A stretch of 64,000 nt of DNA from Terasakiispira papahanaumokuakeensis. GTDB taxonomy: Bacteria; Pseudomonadota; Gammaproteobacteria; Pseudomonadales; Halomonadaceae. The position numbers were made by a program, and so were the translations under genes. The notes below the pieces were generated by a model. The model was given only the letters and a program-made list of their open reading frames with translations, was not told the origin of the DNA and ran no database searches. Of this stretch, positions 28,791 through 39,093 are shown piece after piece; position 1 is the first letter of the stretch; the number at the start of each line of letters is the position of its first letter. The stretch is from assembly GCF_001709345.1 (NCBI RefSeq), contig NZ_MDTQ01000001.1, positions 3,299,307 through 3,363,306 on the forward strand. The letters are read 5' to 3'.

Positions 28791-30214
28791 TGCGAAACCT
28801 CAGGCATCAATCCATACAAAACAGCCAGCATACCTACCAGCGCCAACAACAGCTGTAATATAAAGCGGCCCCAACCAGGCTGACGTTTCAGCACACCCTC
28901 TCGGTGTAGACCCCATGCCAATAGGCCGGCATTCATAAAGGCAGACAAGGCGGTCGCTAGTGCTAACCCAGCATGCGCCAGCGGCCCAATCAATAATAAA
29001 TTTAAAACCATATTGGCGATCATCGCCTTAATCGCCACCTTAACCGGCGTGCGCGTATCTTGACGCGCAAAATAGCCCGGAGCGAGCACCTTAATCAGCA
29101 TAAATGCGAGCAGTCCCAATGCATAAGCCCGCAAGCTCATCGCTGCCATGGCAGTATCATGTGCGGTCATCGCACCGTACTGAAATAAGGTCGCCAACAA
29201 AGGCTCAGCCAGCAATATCAGCGCTACGGCAGCGGGAACGCCGACCAATATTACCATTCTCAGCGCCCAGTCCATCAACACCGCAAAGCGTTCTTGATCG
29301 GCACTGGCATGCTGGCGAGATAATGTTGGCAAAATAACGGTCCCGATCGCCACCCCGATAACCCCCAAAGGCAACTCCACCAAACGATCAGAGTAGTACA
29401 GCCAACCCACACTGCCATCGACCAGAAATGACGCCAAGACCGTATCAAGTAATAAATTGATCTGACTGACTGAGACTCCAAACAAGGCCGGCGTCATCAG
29501 CGTTAAAATGCGTCGAACCCCCTCATGCTGCCACACCAACTGCGGACGAGGTAGTAACCCGACCTGGGCCAAAAAAGGCAACTGTAAACTCAGCTGTGCA
29601 ACCCCCGCAATCAGCACCCCCCAGGCCAATGCTACGGCGGGTTCACTGACATAAGGGGTAAGCCCCCAAGCCGCCGCGATCAGTGAAATATTCAACAATA
29701 CAGGCGTAAACGCCGGTACCGCAAAACGATCTTTGGTATTTAAGATACTGCCCGAGAAAGCAGTTAATGAGATCAATAGCAGATAAGGGAAGGTCATCCG
29801 CAATAAATCAGCAGTCAGTGCCAGCTTATCAGGCGACTGAGAAAACCCCGGCGCAAAAAGCCAGACTAATAACGGCGCTCCCAGCATTGCCAACCCCGTC
29901 ACCAGCGTCAACACAAGCCCCAGACAACCGGCAACAGCATTCACCAACCGCTGCACTTCTTGCTGTGTTTTTTGCTCGACATACTCAGATAACACAGGAA
30001 CGAATGCCTGATTAAATGCGCCTTCAGCAAATAGCCGACGCAAAAAATTGGGGATTTTAAACGCAATAAAGAAGGCATCCGCAGCACCACCGGCACCGAC
30101 CAAGGCGGCAATCACAATATCCCGCACGAGCCCCAGTACACGCGACAATAAAGTCATGGCACTGACAATCATGCCGGAACGAAGAATACTGCGTCGGGGT
30201 GTAGATTCAGACAT
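28658..30214 (-). CDS. murJ: Lipid II flippase MurJ
   Basis: Inner-membrane flippase that moves lipid II to the periplasm for peptidoglycan synthesis. It starts at ATG 30214 (MSESTPRRS), has the conserved RVLGLVRD segment, and predicts about 14 membrane helices over 518 residues, typical of the family. It follows rpsT on the same strand with a terminator between, as in many gammaproteobacteria. Its last 44 codons overlap the only ATG frame of the downstream pilV. Confidence 0.96.
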   Translation of the reverse strand: MSESTPRRSILRSGMIVSAMTLLSRVLGLVRDIVIAALVGAGGAADAFFIAFKIPNFLRRLFAEGAFNQAFVPVLSEYVEQKTQQEVQRLVNAVAGCLGLVLTLVTGLAMLGAPLLVWLFAPGFSQSPDKLALTADLLRMTFPYLLLISLTAFSGSILNTKDRFAVPAFTPVLLNISLIAAAWGLTPYVSEPAVALAWGVLIAGVAQLSLQLPFLAQVGLLPRPQLVWQHEGVRRILTLMTPALFGVSVSQINLLLDTVLASFLVDGSVGWLYYSDRLVELPLGVIGVAIGTVILPTLSRQHASADQERFAVLMDWALRMVILVGVPAAVALILLAEPLLATLFQYGAMTAHDTAMAAMSLRAYALGLLAFMLIKVLAPGYFARQDTRTPVKVAIKAMIANMVLNLLLIGPLAHAGLALATALSAFMNAGLLAWGLHREGVLKRQPGWGRFILQLLLALVGMLAVLYGLMPEVSQWTRWTLEHRIVHLLILVGSGLLSYLMLLLLTGVRLRHLRGPLH

Positions 30215-30312
30215 GGAAAGCGTTCTGCCTTAGCGCTGCTTCAAGTTAGCGGCTTATCGTGAGCACATTCCCATAAAAGCGCTCATAACAAAAGTGTCGG
30301 GATTGGCACGAA

Positions 30313-30371
30313 GCAATCAATAGAAAACGATCAATAGAAAGCAATCAATAAGAAACAATCGATACAAAAAC
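30313..30371. repeat. Degenerate tandem array of about 14-15 bp units
   Basis: Units based on GCAATCAATAGAAA repeat four times with drift (CGATCAATAGAAA, GCAATCAATAAGAAA, CAATCGATACAAAA) in the gap between murJ and the rpsT terminator. Confidence 0.65.
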
Positions 30372-30380
30372 ATTGGCACA

Positions 30381-30411
30381 AAAAAAGACCGACTCAAAGC
30401 CGGTCTTTTTT
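30381..30411. terminator. Rho-independent terminator of rpsT
   Basis: AAAAAAGACCG and CGGTCTTTTTT pair over 11 bp around a 9-base loop. On the minus strand it ends the rpsT message before murJ; it is symmetric and could act both ways. Confidence 0.9.
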
Positions 30412-30458
30412 CATGACTACTTTCATGATGACACAGGATGGGCCTGCGTCAGCTCAAA

Positions 30459-30728
30459 TCAGGCGCTTTTCAGGGCCTTGATGCGAGCATTCAGACGGCT
30501 CTTAGTACGGGCAGCCATGTTTTTGCTCACAATGTCTTTATCCGCAACACGGTCAAGTACACGTTGAGCTTCGCGGAATTCCGCCATGGACTTTTCCCAG
30601 TCACCGGTTTTGATCGCTGCCAGAACGCGCTTCAGGTGAGTACGCATTTTAGAACGCATCCCAGCGTTGTGCAGACGACGTTTTTCAGACTGGATCGCAC
30701 GTTTTTTGGCTGATTTGATATTGGCCAC
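30459..30728 (-). CDS. rpsT: 30S ribosomal protein S20
   Basis: A small, very basic all-helical protein of the 30S body, 89 residues, starting [18 protein letters not shown], the standard S20 N-terminus. It is transcribed alone between its own upstream gap and the terminator at 30381-30411. Confidence 0.98.
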   Translation of the reverse strand: MANIKSAKKRAIQSEKRRLHNAGMRSKMRTHLKRVLAAIKTGDWEKSMAEFREAQRVLDRVADKDIVSKNMAARTKSRLNARIKALKSA

Positions 30729-30768
30729 GATAACTCCTTAGAGTCGTTCAAAGATCGTAATTAACGCG

Positions 30769-30849
30769 CCGACAATCCGTAGACTGAATCGGCGACGCGT
30801 GCAAAGTCCAGACGATTGCCGACAGACAGATAGACTGGATAGGCGGCGC
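30769..30849. repeat. Imperfect direct repeat upstream of rpsT
   Basis: Two copies of about 31 bases begin GCCGACA and end in TAGACTG(A/G)AT(C/A)GGCG(A/G)CGC (30769-30798 and 30818-30849). They lie 40-120 bases upstream of rpsT, where its promoters should be. The role is unknown. Confidence 0.55.
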
Positions 30850-30992
30850 ATTTTACGCGCGACTGACGTCGCTGCCAAGCCTTTCTTGACCATAGAGCCC
30901 TTAAAAGCTCAACCATTAACCTTTAAACCGAGTATAAAGCCTGCGACCATTTTGAGTTGAAGCGCTATCGAGACAAGCGGGGCGCTATCAGG

Positions 30993-32132
30993 CTAGATCA
31001 ATACAAAATTATCCCGGTGAATCAGCTCAGGGCTTTCCACATAGCCTAACAAAGCCTCAATTTGATGACTGGGGTGGCCCATTAGCTGGCGCGTATCCTC
31101 GGCATCATAGTTACACAGCCCTTTGCCAATCCGCTCACCGCTTTCATCCAGGCACTGCACCAGTTCACCACGACGAAAGTCACCTTCAACACGCTTGACA
31201 CCAACCGGCAGCAAACTCTTACCCGCATCACGCAAGGCCCGTACAGCCCCCGCATCCAGCACCAAGGTGCCTTTCACTTGCAGGTGCCCGGCCAGCCAAC
31301 GTTTTCGCGCCGTAATGGGCTCATGCTCGGGTAATAATAGGGTGCCCACCGGCTCTCCGGCCAAGGCCCGAGTTAACGCCTCATCTTCTCGCCCCCCCAG
31401 CACCAGCGTTGCCGCACCGGAGCGTGCCGCCAAACGCGCCGCACGTACTTTGGTCGCCATACCACCACGCCCCAACACGCCTCCGCCGCCAGCGACGGCG
31501 CGAATTTTGGGATCTTCCGCCAACGCCTCTTCAATGAGCTGGGCGTCTGGGTGATGGCGGGGATCAGCATCAAACAACCCCAGCTGGTCAGTCAGCAGAA
31601 TTAACGTATCGGCTTCCAACAGGTTCGCCGCCAAAGCACCGAGCGTGTCATTATCGCCAAACCGAATTTCATCAGTGACGACAGTGTCATTTTCATTAAT
31701 CACCGGAACAACACGCAGATCAAGCAATGTCCGAAGCGCACTGCGGGCATTGAGATAACGCTTGCGGTTCGATAAGTCATCATGCGTCAGCAGAATTTGT
31801 GCCGTTCGAATGCCATGTTGCTGGAAGGCATGTTCCCAAGTCTGTACTAATTCCATTTGCCCTACTGCGGCGGCGGCCTGAAGCTCATGAACATCACTCG
31901 GACGCTGACGCCACCCGAGCTGTGCCATACCGGCCGCGACAGAACCAGAAGACACCAGCACCACCTCAACACCCGCCTTCATCAAAGCCGCCATCTGGGT
32001 CGCCCACCCTTGTATGCGGGCGACATCCAAAGCTTCACCATCATTGGTCAGCAAGGCACTGCCAATTTTGACCACAAGACGTCGCGTCTGCTGCAAACGT
32101 TGGCGATGGTGGCTCGAAGACGTCATATTCAT
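30993..32132 (-). CDS. proB: Glutamate 5-kinase
   Basis: First step of proline synthesis, phosphorylating glutamate and normally inhibited by proline. The amino-acid kinase domain ([10 protein letters not shown] at the N-terminus, INENDTV and the [11 protein letters not shown] segment) is followed by a C-terminal PUA domain from about residue 285. 379 residues, normal. AGGA precedes the ATG. It lies 11 bases downstream of obgE on the same strand, the usual pseudomonad order. Confidence 0.96.
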   Translation of the reverse strand: MNMTSSSHHRQRLQQTRRLVVKIGSALLTNDGEALDVARIQGWATQMAALMKAGVEVVLVSSGSVAAGMAQLGWRQRPSDVHELQAAAAVGQMELVQTWEHAFQQHGIRTAQILLTHDDLSNRKRYLNARSALRTLLDLRVVPVINENDTVVTDEIRFGDNDTLGALAANLLEADTLILLTDQLGLFDADPRHHPDAQLIEEALAEDPKIRAVAGGGGVLGRGGMATKVRAARLAARSGAATLVLGGREDEALTRALAGEPVGTLLLPEHEPITARKRWLAGHLQVKGTLVLDAGAVRALRDAGKSLLPVGVKRVEGDFRRGELVQCLDESGERIGKGLCNYDAEDTRQLMGHPSHQIEALLGYVESPELIHRDNFVLI

Positions 32133-32143
32133 GTTGATATCCT

Positions 32144-33663
<1,520 letters not shown>

Positions 33664-33721
33664 GATGCATTACCTCTATAGCGTACTTTCCGGTAAAACA
33701 AAAACGTCAAAGAGTGACGTC

Positions 33722-34033
33722 TTAACCAGAAATACCAGTGATTTTGACTTCAGTGAACCACTGACGGTGGCCCTGACGCTTCATGTGGTGCTTACGACGA
33801 CGGAACTTGATGATGTTCACTTTCTTCGCGCGACCGTGCTCAACCACTTCGGCGGTCACTTTAGCACCTTCAACAACCGGCGTACCGATCTTGACGGATT
33901 CACCTTCACCGACCAACAGGACTTCGTCGAAGTTGATCGTTTCGCCAGTCGCCACTTCCAGCTTCTCTAGCTTCAGTGTCTGGCCTTCTTCTACACGGTA
34001 CTGCTTACCGCCACTTTTGATGACTGCGTACAT
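33722..34033 (-). CDS. rplU: 50S ribosomal protein L21
   Basis: 103 residues starting at ATG 34033 ([14 protein letters not shown]), the standard L21 N-terminus; the C-terminal [13 protein letters not shown] is also typical. The longer open frame to 34222 is leader sequence. It heads the rplU-rpmA-obgE-proB operon. Confidence 0.98.
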   Translation of the reverse strand: MYAVIKSGGKQYRVEEGQTLKLEKLEVATGETINFDEVLLVGEGESVKIGTPVVEGAKVTAEVVEHGRAKKVNIIKFRRRKHHMKRQGHRQWFTEVKITGISG

Positions 34034-34096
34034 CGTTCTCTCCGCTTGGACAACATTCGCCGTGATTGGACTGCTGCGTTCCTGGGCTACTTCAGC

Positions 34097-34111
34097 TCCG
34101 GCAAGGCCGGA
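34097..34111 (-). other. Hairpin in the rplU leader
   Basis: The message leader between the rplU promoter and start codon is about 150 bases long. It contains the hairpin TCCGGC/GCCGGA with a 3-base loop. Ribosomal protein leaders are often autoregulatory, but I cannot match this one to a known L21 leader. Confidence 0.35.
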
Positions 34112-34193
34112 TGCAACCTGTGTTGAGAGGAGGCACTTTGGCAACCTTCGTGACAGGGAGCCACCTCGAACGCAGGAGGCGAAAGGACGTGCG

Positions 34194-34222
34194 ATTTTAC
34201 GTGATTGGCCTGACAGACTCAA
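34194..34222 (-). promoter_or_regulatory. rplU operon promoter
   Basis: On the minus strand TTGAGT (34217-34222) and TAAAAT (34194-34199) are exactly 17 bp apart and are followed by the GC-rich CGCACG, as in growth-rate-controlled promoters. The -35 overlaps the last codons of the tetR-like gene. Confidence 0.75.
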
Positions 34223-34848
34223 GCCTTATGAGGCAAACTTTCCGGTGCGGCTTCCAACAAACTCATGATCTGCTTTTGCGCTGCCTCCAACAAGCCCTGG
34301 CGCTCATCATCATCAGCCATCAAACGGGCCATGGTCACCGCCCCGACCAATGATGCCAAAATGATGCGGGATCTTGCTCGTACCACCGATGCCGGCACTT
34401 CTGAATATTTACGCAATCGGTGTAATGCAATCAGCCGTGTTTCGACCATTTTTTGCAGCTGGTCATAAGCACTTTGAAACAGCCGCCGAACTCGATCGTT
34501 ATCATTGCCGATCTCATTGAACAATACGTTCTCAGGCCCGGGTAGGTTCGGCGCTTCCCCTTGGCGTAAATTCCAGCAACTGGAGGCCAGCGCGATCAAA
34601 TGCTGAACAGACAAAGGCCCCTTCACCAACCGGGGACGCTGGCGATCCTGCAATGTATCCAAGAAACACGCTGAATAAAGCGCCTCTTTTGACTCAAAAT
34701 GGGCATAAAAAGCCCCATGGGTCATTTGCGCTTCACGCATCACCTGAGTAATTGACACACGTTCGAAGCCATGGCGAAAAAACAGCCGGCGTGCAGCACT
34801 GAGAATCCGAGCTCGAGATCGAGCCTTCCGGGTAGTTGGATAAGACAT
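34219..34848 (-). CDS. TetR-family regulator
   Basis: 209 residues with an N-terminal TetR helix-turn-helix ([20 protein letters not shown], then [14 protein letters not shown]) and a ligand-binding C-terminal domain without recognisable specificity. It is divergent from a FabF-type ketosynthase with a 135-base gap, so the ketosynthase gene is the likely target. No clear palindromic operator stands out in that gap. Confidence 0.88.
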   Translation of the reverse strand: MSYPTTRKARSRARILSAARRLFFRHGFERVSITQVMREAQMTHGAFYAHFESKEALYSACFLDTLQDRQRPRLVKGPLSVQHLIALASSCWNLRQGEAPNLPGPENVLFNEIGNDNDRVRRLFQSAYDQLQKMVETRLIALHRLRKYSEVPASVVRARSRIILASLVGAVTMARLMADDDERQGLLEAAQKQIMSLLEAAPESLPHKA

Positions 34849-34983
34849 ATGACTCTGCGTCTCCCTGGTTACGACGCGTTTTTATTGTATAACGCTCAAA
34901 CCTCACACTCACAATATTATCTTGATCATATCGTTTCCAGCGCTAGGGTGGGCGGATATCAACCTGAGTCTGGAGACACAGCA

Positions 34984-36285
34984 ATGACTTCGTCTGCAAT
35001 GGACCCCACCACGATGAACCCTGACACCATTGTCATCACAGGTATGGGCATGGTCAGCCCCCTGGCGGCAGGCGTCAAGCCCAGCTGGGATCGCCTCATC
35101 AACGGAGTCTCAGGGATTCGCTTGATTGATCGATTCGACACCACCGAAGCCCCTATTGCCATTGCTGGACAAGTGCCCTCCATTGAAGAAGACCCCGAAG
35201 CCGGGTTCAACCCTGAAGACGTGATCAATAGCAAGGAACGCAAAAAACTCGATCTTTTCACATTATACGCGTTAGCGGCTGCACAAGAAGCCCTTCAGCA
35301 AGCAGGTTGGCACCCCACGACTCAGGCTGAGCAAGAAGCCACCGCCACGTTAATCGGCACGGGCATTGGCGGTTTTCCGACCATTACGCAAGCTCAGAAA
35401 ACATTGGACAGTCGCGGGCACCGGCGCTTATCACCCTTTACCGTTCCGGCGTTCCTGGCCAATCTAGCGGCAGGCCAAGTGTCAATTCGCTATGGCTTCA
35501 AAGGCCCGATGGGATGCCCGGTGACCGCCTGCGCAGCGGGCGTTCAAGCCATTGGTGACGGTATGCGCATGATTCGTTCAGGCGAGGCTGATGTCGCCTT
35601 GGTCGGCGGAACAGAGGGCTGCATTGATCCCCTTTCACTGGCCAGCTTCAATGCCATGAAGGCCCTCTCTCCTGAGCGCGAGCACCCCGAAGCAGCTTCA
35701 AGGCCTTTTGATACGCAACGCAATGGCTTTGTGATGGGTGAAGGCGCAGGCCTACTGGTGATTGAAACCCTGGCCCACGCACAAGCACGCGGCGCTCGAC
35801 CACTCGCGGTATTAAGTGGCTACGGCACCAGTGCGGATGCCCATCATATTACCGCCGGCCCAGAAGATGGCGCTGGAGCCGCCGCGGCGATTCGCCGAGC
35901 ACTAAAAATGGCCCAGCTGACGCCAGCCGACATTGATCACATTAATGCTCACGCAACGTCAACGCCAGTCGGCGATAATGCAGAAGTGGCCTCATTGCGT
36001 AATGCACTGGGTGATGATCTGAAGCACATTCCGATCAGCGCCACCAAAGGATCAACCGGCCACCTACTCGGTGCCGCTGGCGGCATCGAAAGCATTTTTT
36101 CCGCTTTAAGCGTGATGGAAGGCTGTATGCCGCCGAATCGTAACTTGGTTCAAGCCGATGACCACTTACAAGACCTGACGTTTGTTGGGCAACAATCTGA
36201 ACACAAACCGCTACAACATGTATTGTGTAATGGGTTTGGGTTTGGCGGGGTTAATGCTGCTCTGATTATCAGCCGATTAAGCTAA
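34984..36285 (+). CDS. Beta-ketoacyl-ACP synthase II (FabF-type)
   Basis: Condensing enzyme for fatty acid chain elongation. The catalytic triad is complete: Cys183 in VTACAAGVQA, His323 in NAHATSTPVGD and His360 in KGSTGHLLGAAGG. 433 residues from the ATG at 34984 (MTSSAMDPT), with GGAGA upstream; an internal Met (MNPDTIVITG) is possible. It is not in a fab operon and is paired with a TetR regulator, so it is probably a second, regulated KAS II rather than the housekeeping copy. The main fabF should be elsewhere. Confidence 0.9.
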   Translation: MTSSAMDPTTMNPDTIVITGMGMVSPLAAGVKPSWDRLINGVSGIRLIDRFDTTEAPIAIAGQVPSIEEDPEAGFNPEDVINSKERKKLDLFTLYALAAAQEALQQAGWHPTTQAEQEATATLIGTGIGGFPTITQAQKTLDSRGHRRLSPFTVPAFLANLAAGQVSIRYGFKGPMGCPVTACAAGVQAIGDGMRMIRSGEADVALVGGTEGCIDPLSLASFNAMKALSPEREHPEAASRPFDTQRNGFVMGEGAGLLVIETLAHAQARGARPLAVLSGYGTSADAHHITAGPEDGAGAAAAIRRALKMAQLTPADIDHINAHATSTPVGDNAEVASLRNALGDDLKHIPISATKGSTGHLLGAAGGIESIFSALSVMEGCMPPNRNLVQADDHLQDLTFVGQQSEHKPLQHVLCNGFGFGGVNAALIISRLS

Positions 36286-36328
36286 GCCCTCTCAGGGGCC
36301 CATTCATTCGGCAAGAGCGACCTGATAC

Positions 36329-36384
36329 GGCTGAGCCACAAGTGGGGCTCAGCCGCCGACCCGCCTTGACCCCGTCCCGTCAAG
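36329..36384 (+). terminator. Two consecutive hairpins after the ketosynthase gene
   Basis: GGCTGAGCC pairs with GGCTCAGCC (36329-36354), followed by CCTTGAC pairing with GTCAAGG (36363-36384). Neither has a T-run. They lie in a 269-base gap that otherwise holds nothing recognisable; a role in ending transcription is only suggested. Confidence 0.4.
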
Positions 36385-36554
36385 GCACATAAAACGCATA
36401 TAAAAGGAAAGTAAGCCGACAGCATCGTGGAACTTCGCATCGCGAATAGCGTCATGATCAAGTTAGCATAGGCAGGTTGCACGCTCGATCGCCGCACGAC
36501 GGCCCCATCAGCTCAACTCGCTTATTTCACGCAGATCGACCCGCCGGAGCTTTC

Positions 36555-36941
36555 ATGAAAGTTGTTATTCGCTACTTCTTCCGCACGTTACGCCTGATCC
36601 TAACTCCGTTCATGCTTATCAGTGAACGCCTAACGCGCCCCACGGCCATGACCCGAGAGGCCAACGCTCAAGCCCAGGTGGATCAGCAATGTCAGCAGCT
36701 GGCGCTGTATCAATTTAAAAGCTGCCCTTTCTGCATCAAGGTGCGCAAACAAATCCATCGCCTTGCACTACCCATTGAACTCAGAGATGCCCAACACAAC
36801 AGCGAACACAGGCAAACACTGGCGCAAGAAGGCGGCAAGGTAAAAGTCCCCTGCCTACGCATTCAACACGATGATGGCCATACGCAATGGCTCTATGAGT
36901 CAGATCAGATCAACGCTTGGCTAGAACAGCGCTTTGCCTGA
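36555..36941 (+). CDS. Membrane-tethered glutaredoxin-like protein
   Basis: 128 residues. An N-terminal hydrophobic stretch (VIRYFFRTLRLILTPFMLIS) probably attaches it to the inner membrane; from residue 60 a glutaredoxin fold follows with the CPFC active site (YQFKSCPFCIKV) and a cis-Pro segment (KVPCLRI). The start at ATG 36555 is supported by CGGAG upstream. Related proteins occur as single genes in Pseudomonas and Halomonas. The redox partner is unknown. Confidence 0.85.
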   Translation: MKVVIRYFFRTLRLILTPFMLISERLTRPTAMTREANAQAQVDQQCQQLALYQFKSCPFCIKVRKQIHRLALPIELRDAQHNSEHRQTLAQEGGKVKVPCLRIQHDDGHTQWLYESDQINAWLEQRFA

Positions 36942-36965
36942 TCTCATATGTTAGCGAGTTCACCC

Positions 36966-36996
36966 TTTGCTGACGGGACTTCATGCCGTCAGCAAA
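36966..36996. terminator. Hairpin between convergent genes
   Basis: TTTGCTGACGG pairs over 11 bp with CCGTCAGCAAA around a 9-base loop. It ends the glutaredoxin-like gene on one strand and the small membrane gene on the other; only three T follow on either side. Confidence 0.6.
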
Positions 36997-37009
36997 GATC
37001 AGCCCCTCT

Positions 37010-37309
37010 TCAACGGCTGAGCAAGCTCAGATAGCTGATATACACCATCAAACAACCAATCGGTAATGCATGCCACCAGTAAACAGCGCCACTAAACTGA
37101 TGCCGATAACCATAAATTAAGATCAAAATCACCAGCGCGCTGAGTACAGGAAAAGCAAAAATCGCGGCGCTGAATAAACGATCTTGAAAAGGCGAAAGCG
37201 TTGTCGCATTGGCCACCCCAGCCCCCGCAAAAACAGCCAACATCGCCCCCCAGAACCCCCAACCAATTTGGAACAAAATACTCAGTATCAACCCGGTCAA
37301 CGACATCAT
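37010..37309 (-). CDS. Small membrane protein, copy 2 of a tandem pair
   Basis: 99 residues with three predicted membrane helices and a C-terminal segment AVYWWHALPIGCLMVYISYL that matches the end of the neighbouring 107-residue protein (AYSWHALPVVAIAAYVFYIA). No catalytic motif. Together they look like a local duplication of a small membrane protein of unknown function. Confidence 0.7.
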   Translation of the reverse strand: MMSLTGLILSILFQIGWGFWGAMLAVFAGAGVANATTLSPFQDRLFSAAIFAFPVLSALVILILIYGYRHQFSGAVYWWHALPIGCLMVYISYLSLLSR

Positions 37310-37390
37310 AGGTCTCGCCCTTTATCCTCTATCATCGTGAACTCATCAATAGCGCATGGCGCGCTTCATCAGAAAACATCCGGCCATGAA

Positions 37391-37714
37391 TTAGCCCGGC
37401 AATACACCGCCGAGCCAGGCGATGTAAAAGACATAAGCGGCAATCGCCACGACCGGCAAAGCATGCCAGCTGTATGCGCGCCTAGAATGCTGACGCTGAT
37501 AGCTTAAAATCAAACCACCTAGCGCAATAAAACTAAACAAAGGCAACAAAAACGCGATTTTGATCAGGGGCGCCGTTTGCGACTCCAGCAAATGCCCTGA
37601 GCGCGCCAACCGAGAAACAAAAAACACCGCGCCTGCGGTACCGAAGTAACTCAATACAATCTGTATTGCGATACCAAACACTGTCGCCGCTCGCGTCACG
37701 CTCTGCTTCAACAT
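37391..37714 (-). CDS. Small membrane protein, copy 1 of a tandem pair
   Basis: 107 residues with three predicted membrane helices and the shared C-terminal motif (R)AYSWHALP. It lies 81 bases upstream of its relative on the same strand and divergent from ispB. Function unknown. Confidence 0.7.
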   Translation of the reverse strand: MLKQSVTRAATVFGIAIQIVLSYFGTAGAVFFVSRLARSGHLLESQTAPLIKIAFLLPLFSFIALGGLILSYQRQHSRRAYSWHALPVVAIAAYVFYIAWLGGVLPG

Positions 37715-37946
37715 ATTTACTCACACCCTATGGATATACCGCTTGTATTCTCTAGAGGCCCTTCAACACAACCAACGCCTCACGGATAACCGGTCCGCAT
37801 TATAAAGAGATTGTCATTCAGATGATGCCTTTTTGGGTCCGCCGATAAAAAACTGACATTTATCTCCCTCGATCAGTGCTTCGTTGCTTGACACCCCGGC
37901 AGCGCCTCCCTAGCATGCTGTAGCCCGCCATTTGCCTGATTTGTGA

Positions 37947-38924
37947 GTGCATGCAGTGACCTCGACTTCAGTTCACGATGTAGTAAAAGATGATTTTCTC
38001 GCCGTTGATCGTGTCATCCGCGATGAACTCAGCTCCAATGTCCCTTTGGTTGAAAAAATCGGGGATTACATCATCAGTAGTGGGGGCAAGCGCCTACGCC
38101 CACTGCTCACCCTGCTGGCCGCTCGTAGCCTCGGCTACTCAGGGGAACGCCATCATCGGCTTGCAGCACTGATCGAGTTCATGCACACCTCCACACTGCT
38201 GCACGATGACGTCGTGGATGAATCGACCCTGCGACGAGGACGACCCACCGCCAACACTCAATGGAGCAATGCCTCCTGTGTCCTGGTCGGTGACTTTCTC
38301 TACTCCCGATCATTTGAAATGATGGTCAAAGTCGGTTCCATGCGCATTATGGAAGTGCTCTCCCATGCGACCTGTGTCATTGCTGAAGGCGAGGTCATGC
38401 AACTGACCAACGTCCGCAACCCTCGCGTGACCGAGACGCAGTACATGGACGTCATCCATGGTAAAACCGCCATGCTATTTGAAGCCGCCTCTCACAGTGG
38501 CGCTATTCTGGCAGAAGCAAGCCCCGAAGCCGAAGAAGCATTGCGTGAGTACGGTTGCCAGCTGGGGCTCGCTTTTCAATTGATTGACGACCTGCTGGAC
38601 TATGAAGGTGATGCTGAGACTATGGGGAAAAATGTGGGCGATGACCTTGCTGAAGGCAAACCCACACTACCGCTGATTCAAGCCATGGCGGTCGGCACCG
38701 AAGCCCAGGCCAAAGTGATCCGCCAAGCCATCCGTCAAGGTGGGCTGGATCAACTGAGTGAGGTGATGACAATCATTCAAGAAACACAAGCCTTGAGCTA
38801 CACCCGAAACAAGGCCATCGCCTGTGCTCGCCAGGCTCAGGCACAACTGCACCATTTGCCATCAGGCCCTTGCCGACAAGCCCTTCACGACCTGGCCGAG
38901 CTGGCGATATCACGGCGAACATGA
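37947..38924 (+). CDS. ispB: Octaprenyl/polyprenyl diphosphate synthase
   Basis: Makes the ubiquinone side chain from IPP and FPP. The two Asp-rich motifs are present: LLHDDVVDES (residues 85-93) and IDDLLDYEGD. 325 residues. The start is a GTG (37947); a second in-frame GTG lies three codons later. In enterics ispB is directly divergent from rplU; here the divergent orientation is kept, but 3.9 kb of other genes lie between them. Confidence 0.95.
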   Translation: MHAVTSTSVHDVVKDDFLAVDRVIRDELSSNVPLVEKIGDYIISSGGKRLRPLLTLLAARSLGYSGERHHRLAALIEFMHTSTLLHDDVVDESTLRRGRPTANTQWSNASCVLVGDFLYSRSFEMMVKVGSMRIMEVLSHATCVIAEGEVMQLTNVRNPRVTETQYMDVIHGKTAMLFEAASHSGAILAEASPEAEEALREYGCQLGLAFQLIDDLLDYEGDAETMGKNVGDDLAEGKPTLPLIQAMAVGTEAQAKVIRQAIRQGGLDQLSEVMTIIQETQALSYTRNKAIACARQAQAQLHHLPSGPCRQALHDLAELAISRRT

Positions 38925-39093
38925 GATACCTGGCCGCCGACCGGCCCAATATTATAAAATATTAATATTCAACAAAAAGTGATGTCAGCAAACGCCAGGA
39001 TGCTAGAGAAAAGCATGCAATCCGTGTATAACTTAAAAGCATGACTACCGCGTCTTAAGTCATTAGCTTGATGAATTCAGCCTGCGAGATCCG

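Noticed and set aside
36282-36497. 71-residue minus-strand frame after the ketosynthase gene
   Set aside because: Overlaps the ketosynthase end, has no ribosome site and spans two hairpins.
36477-36554. Longer start for the glutaredoxin-like protein
   Set aside because: The ATG at 36555 has CGGAG upstream and begins directly before the membrane segment; the longer form adds an unconserved stretch.
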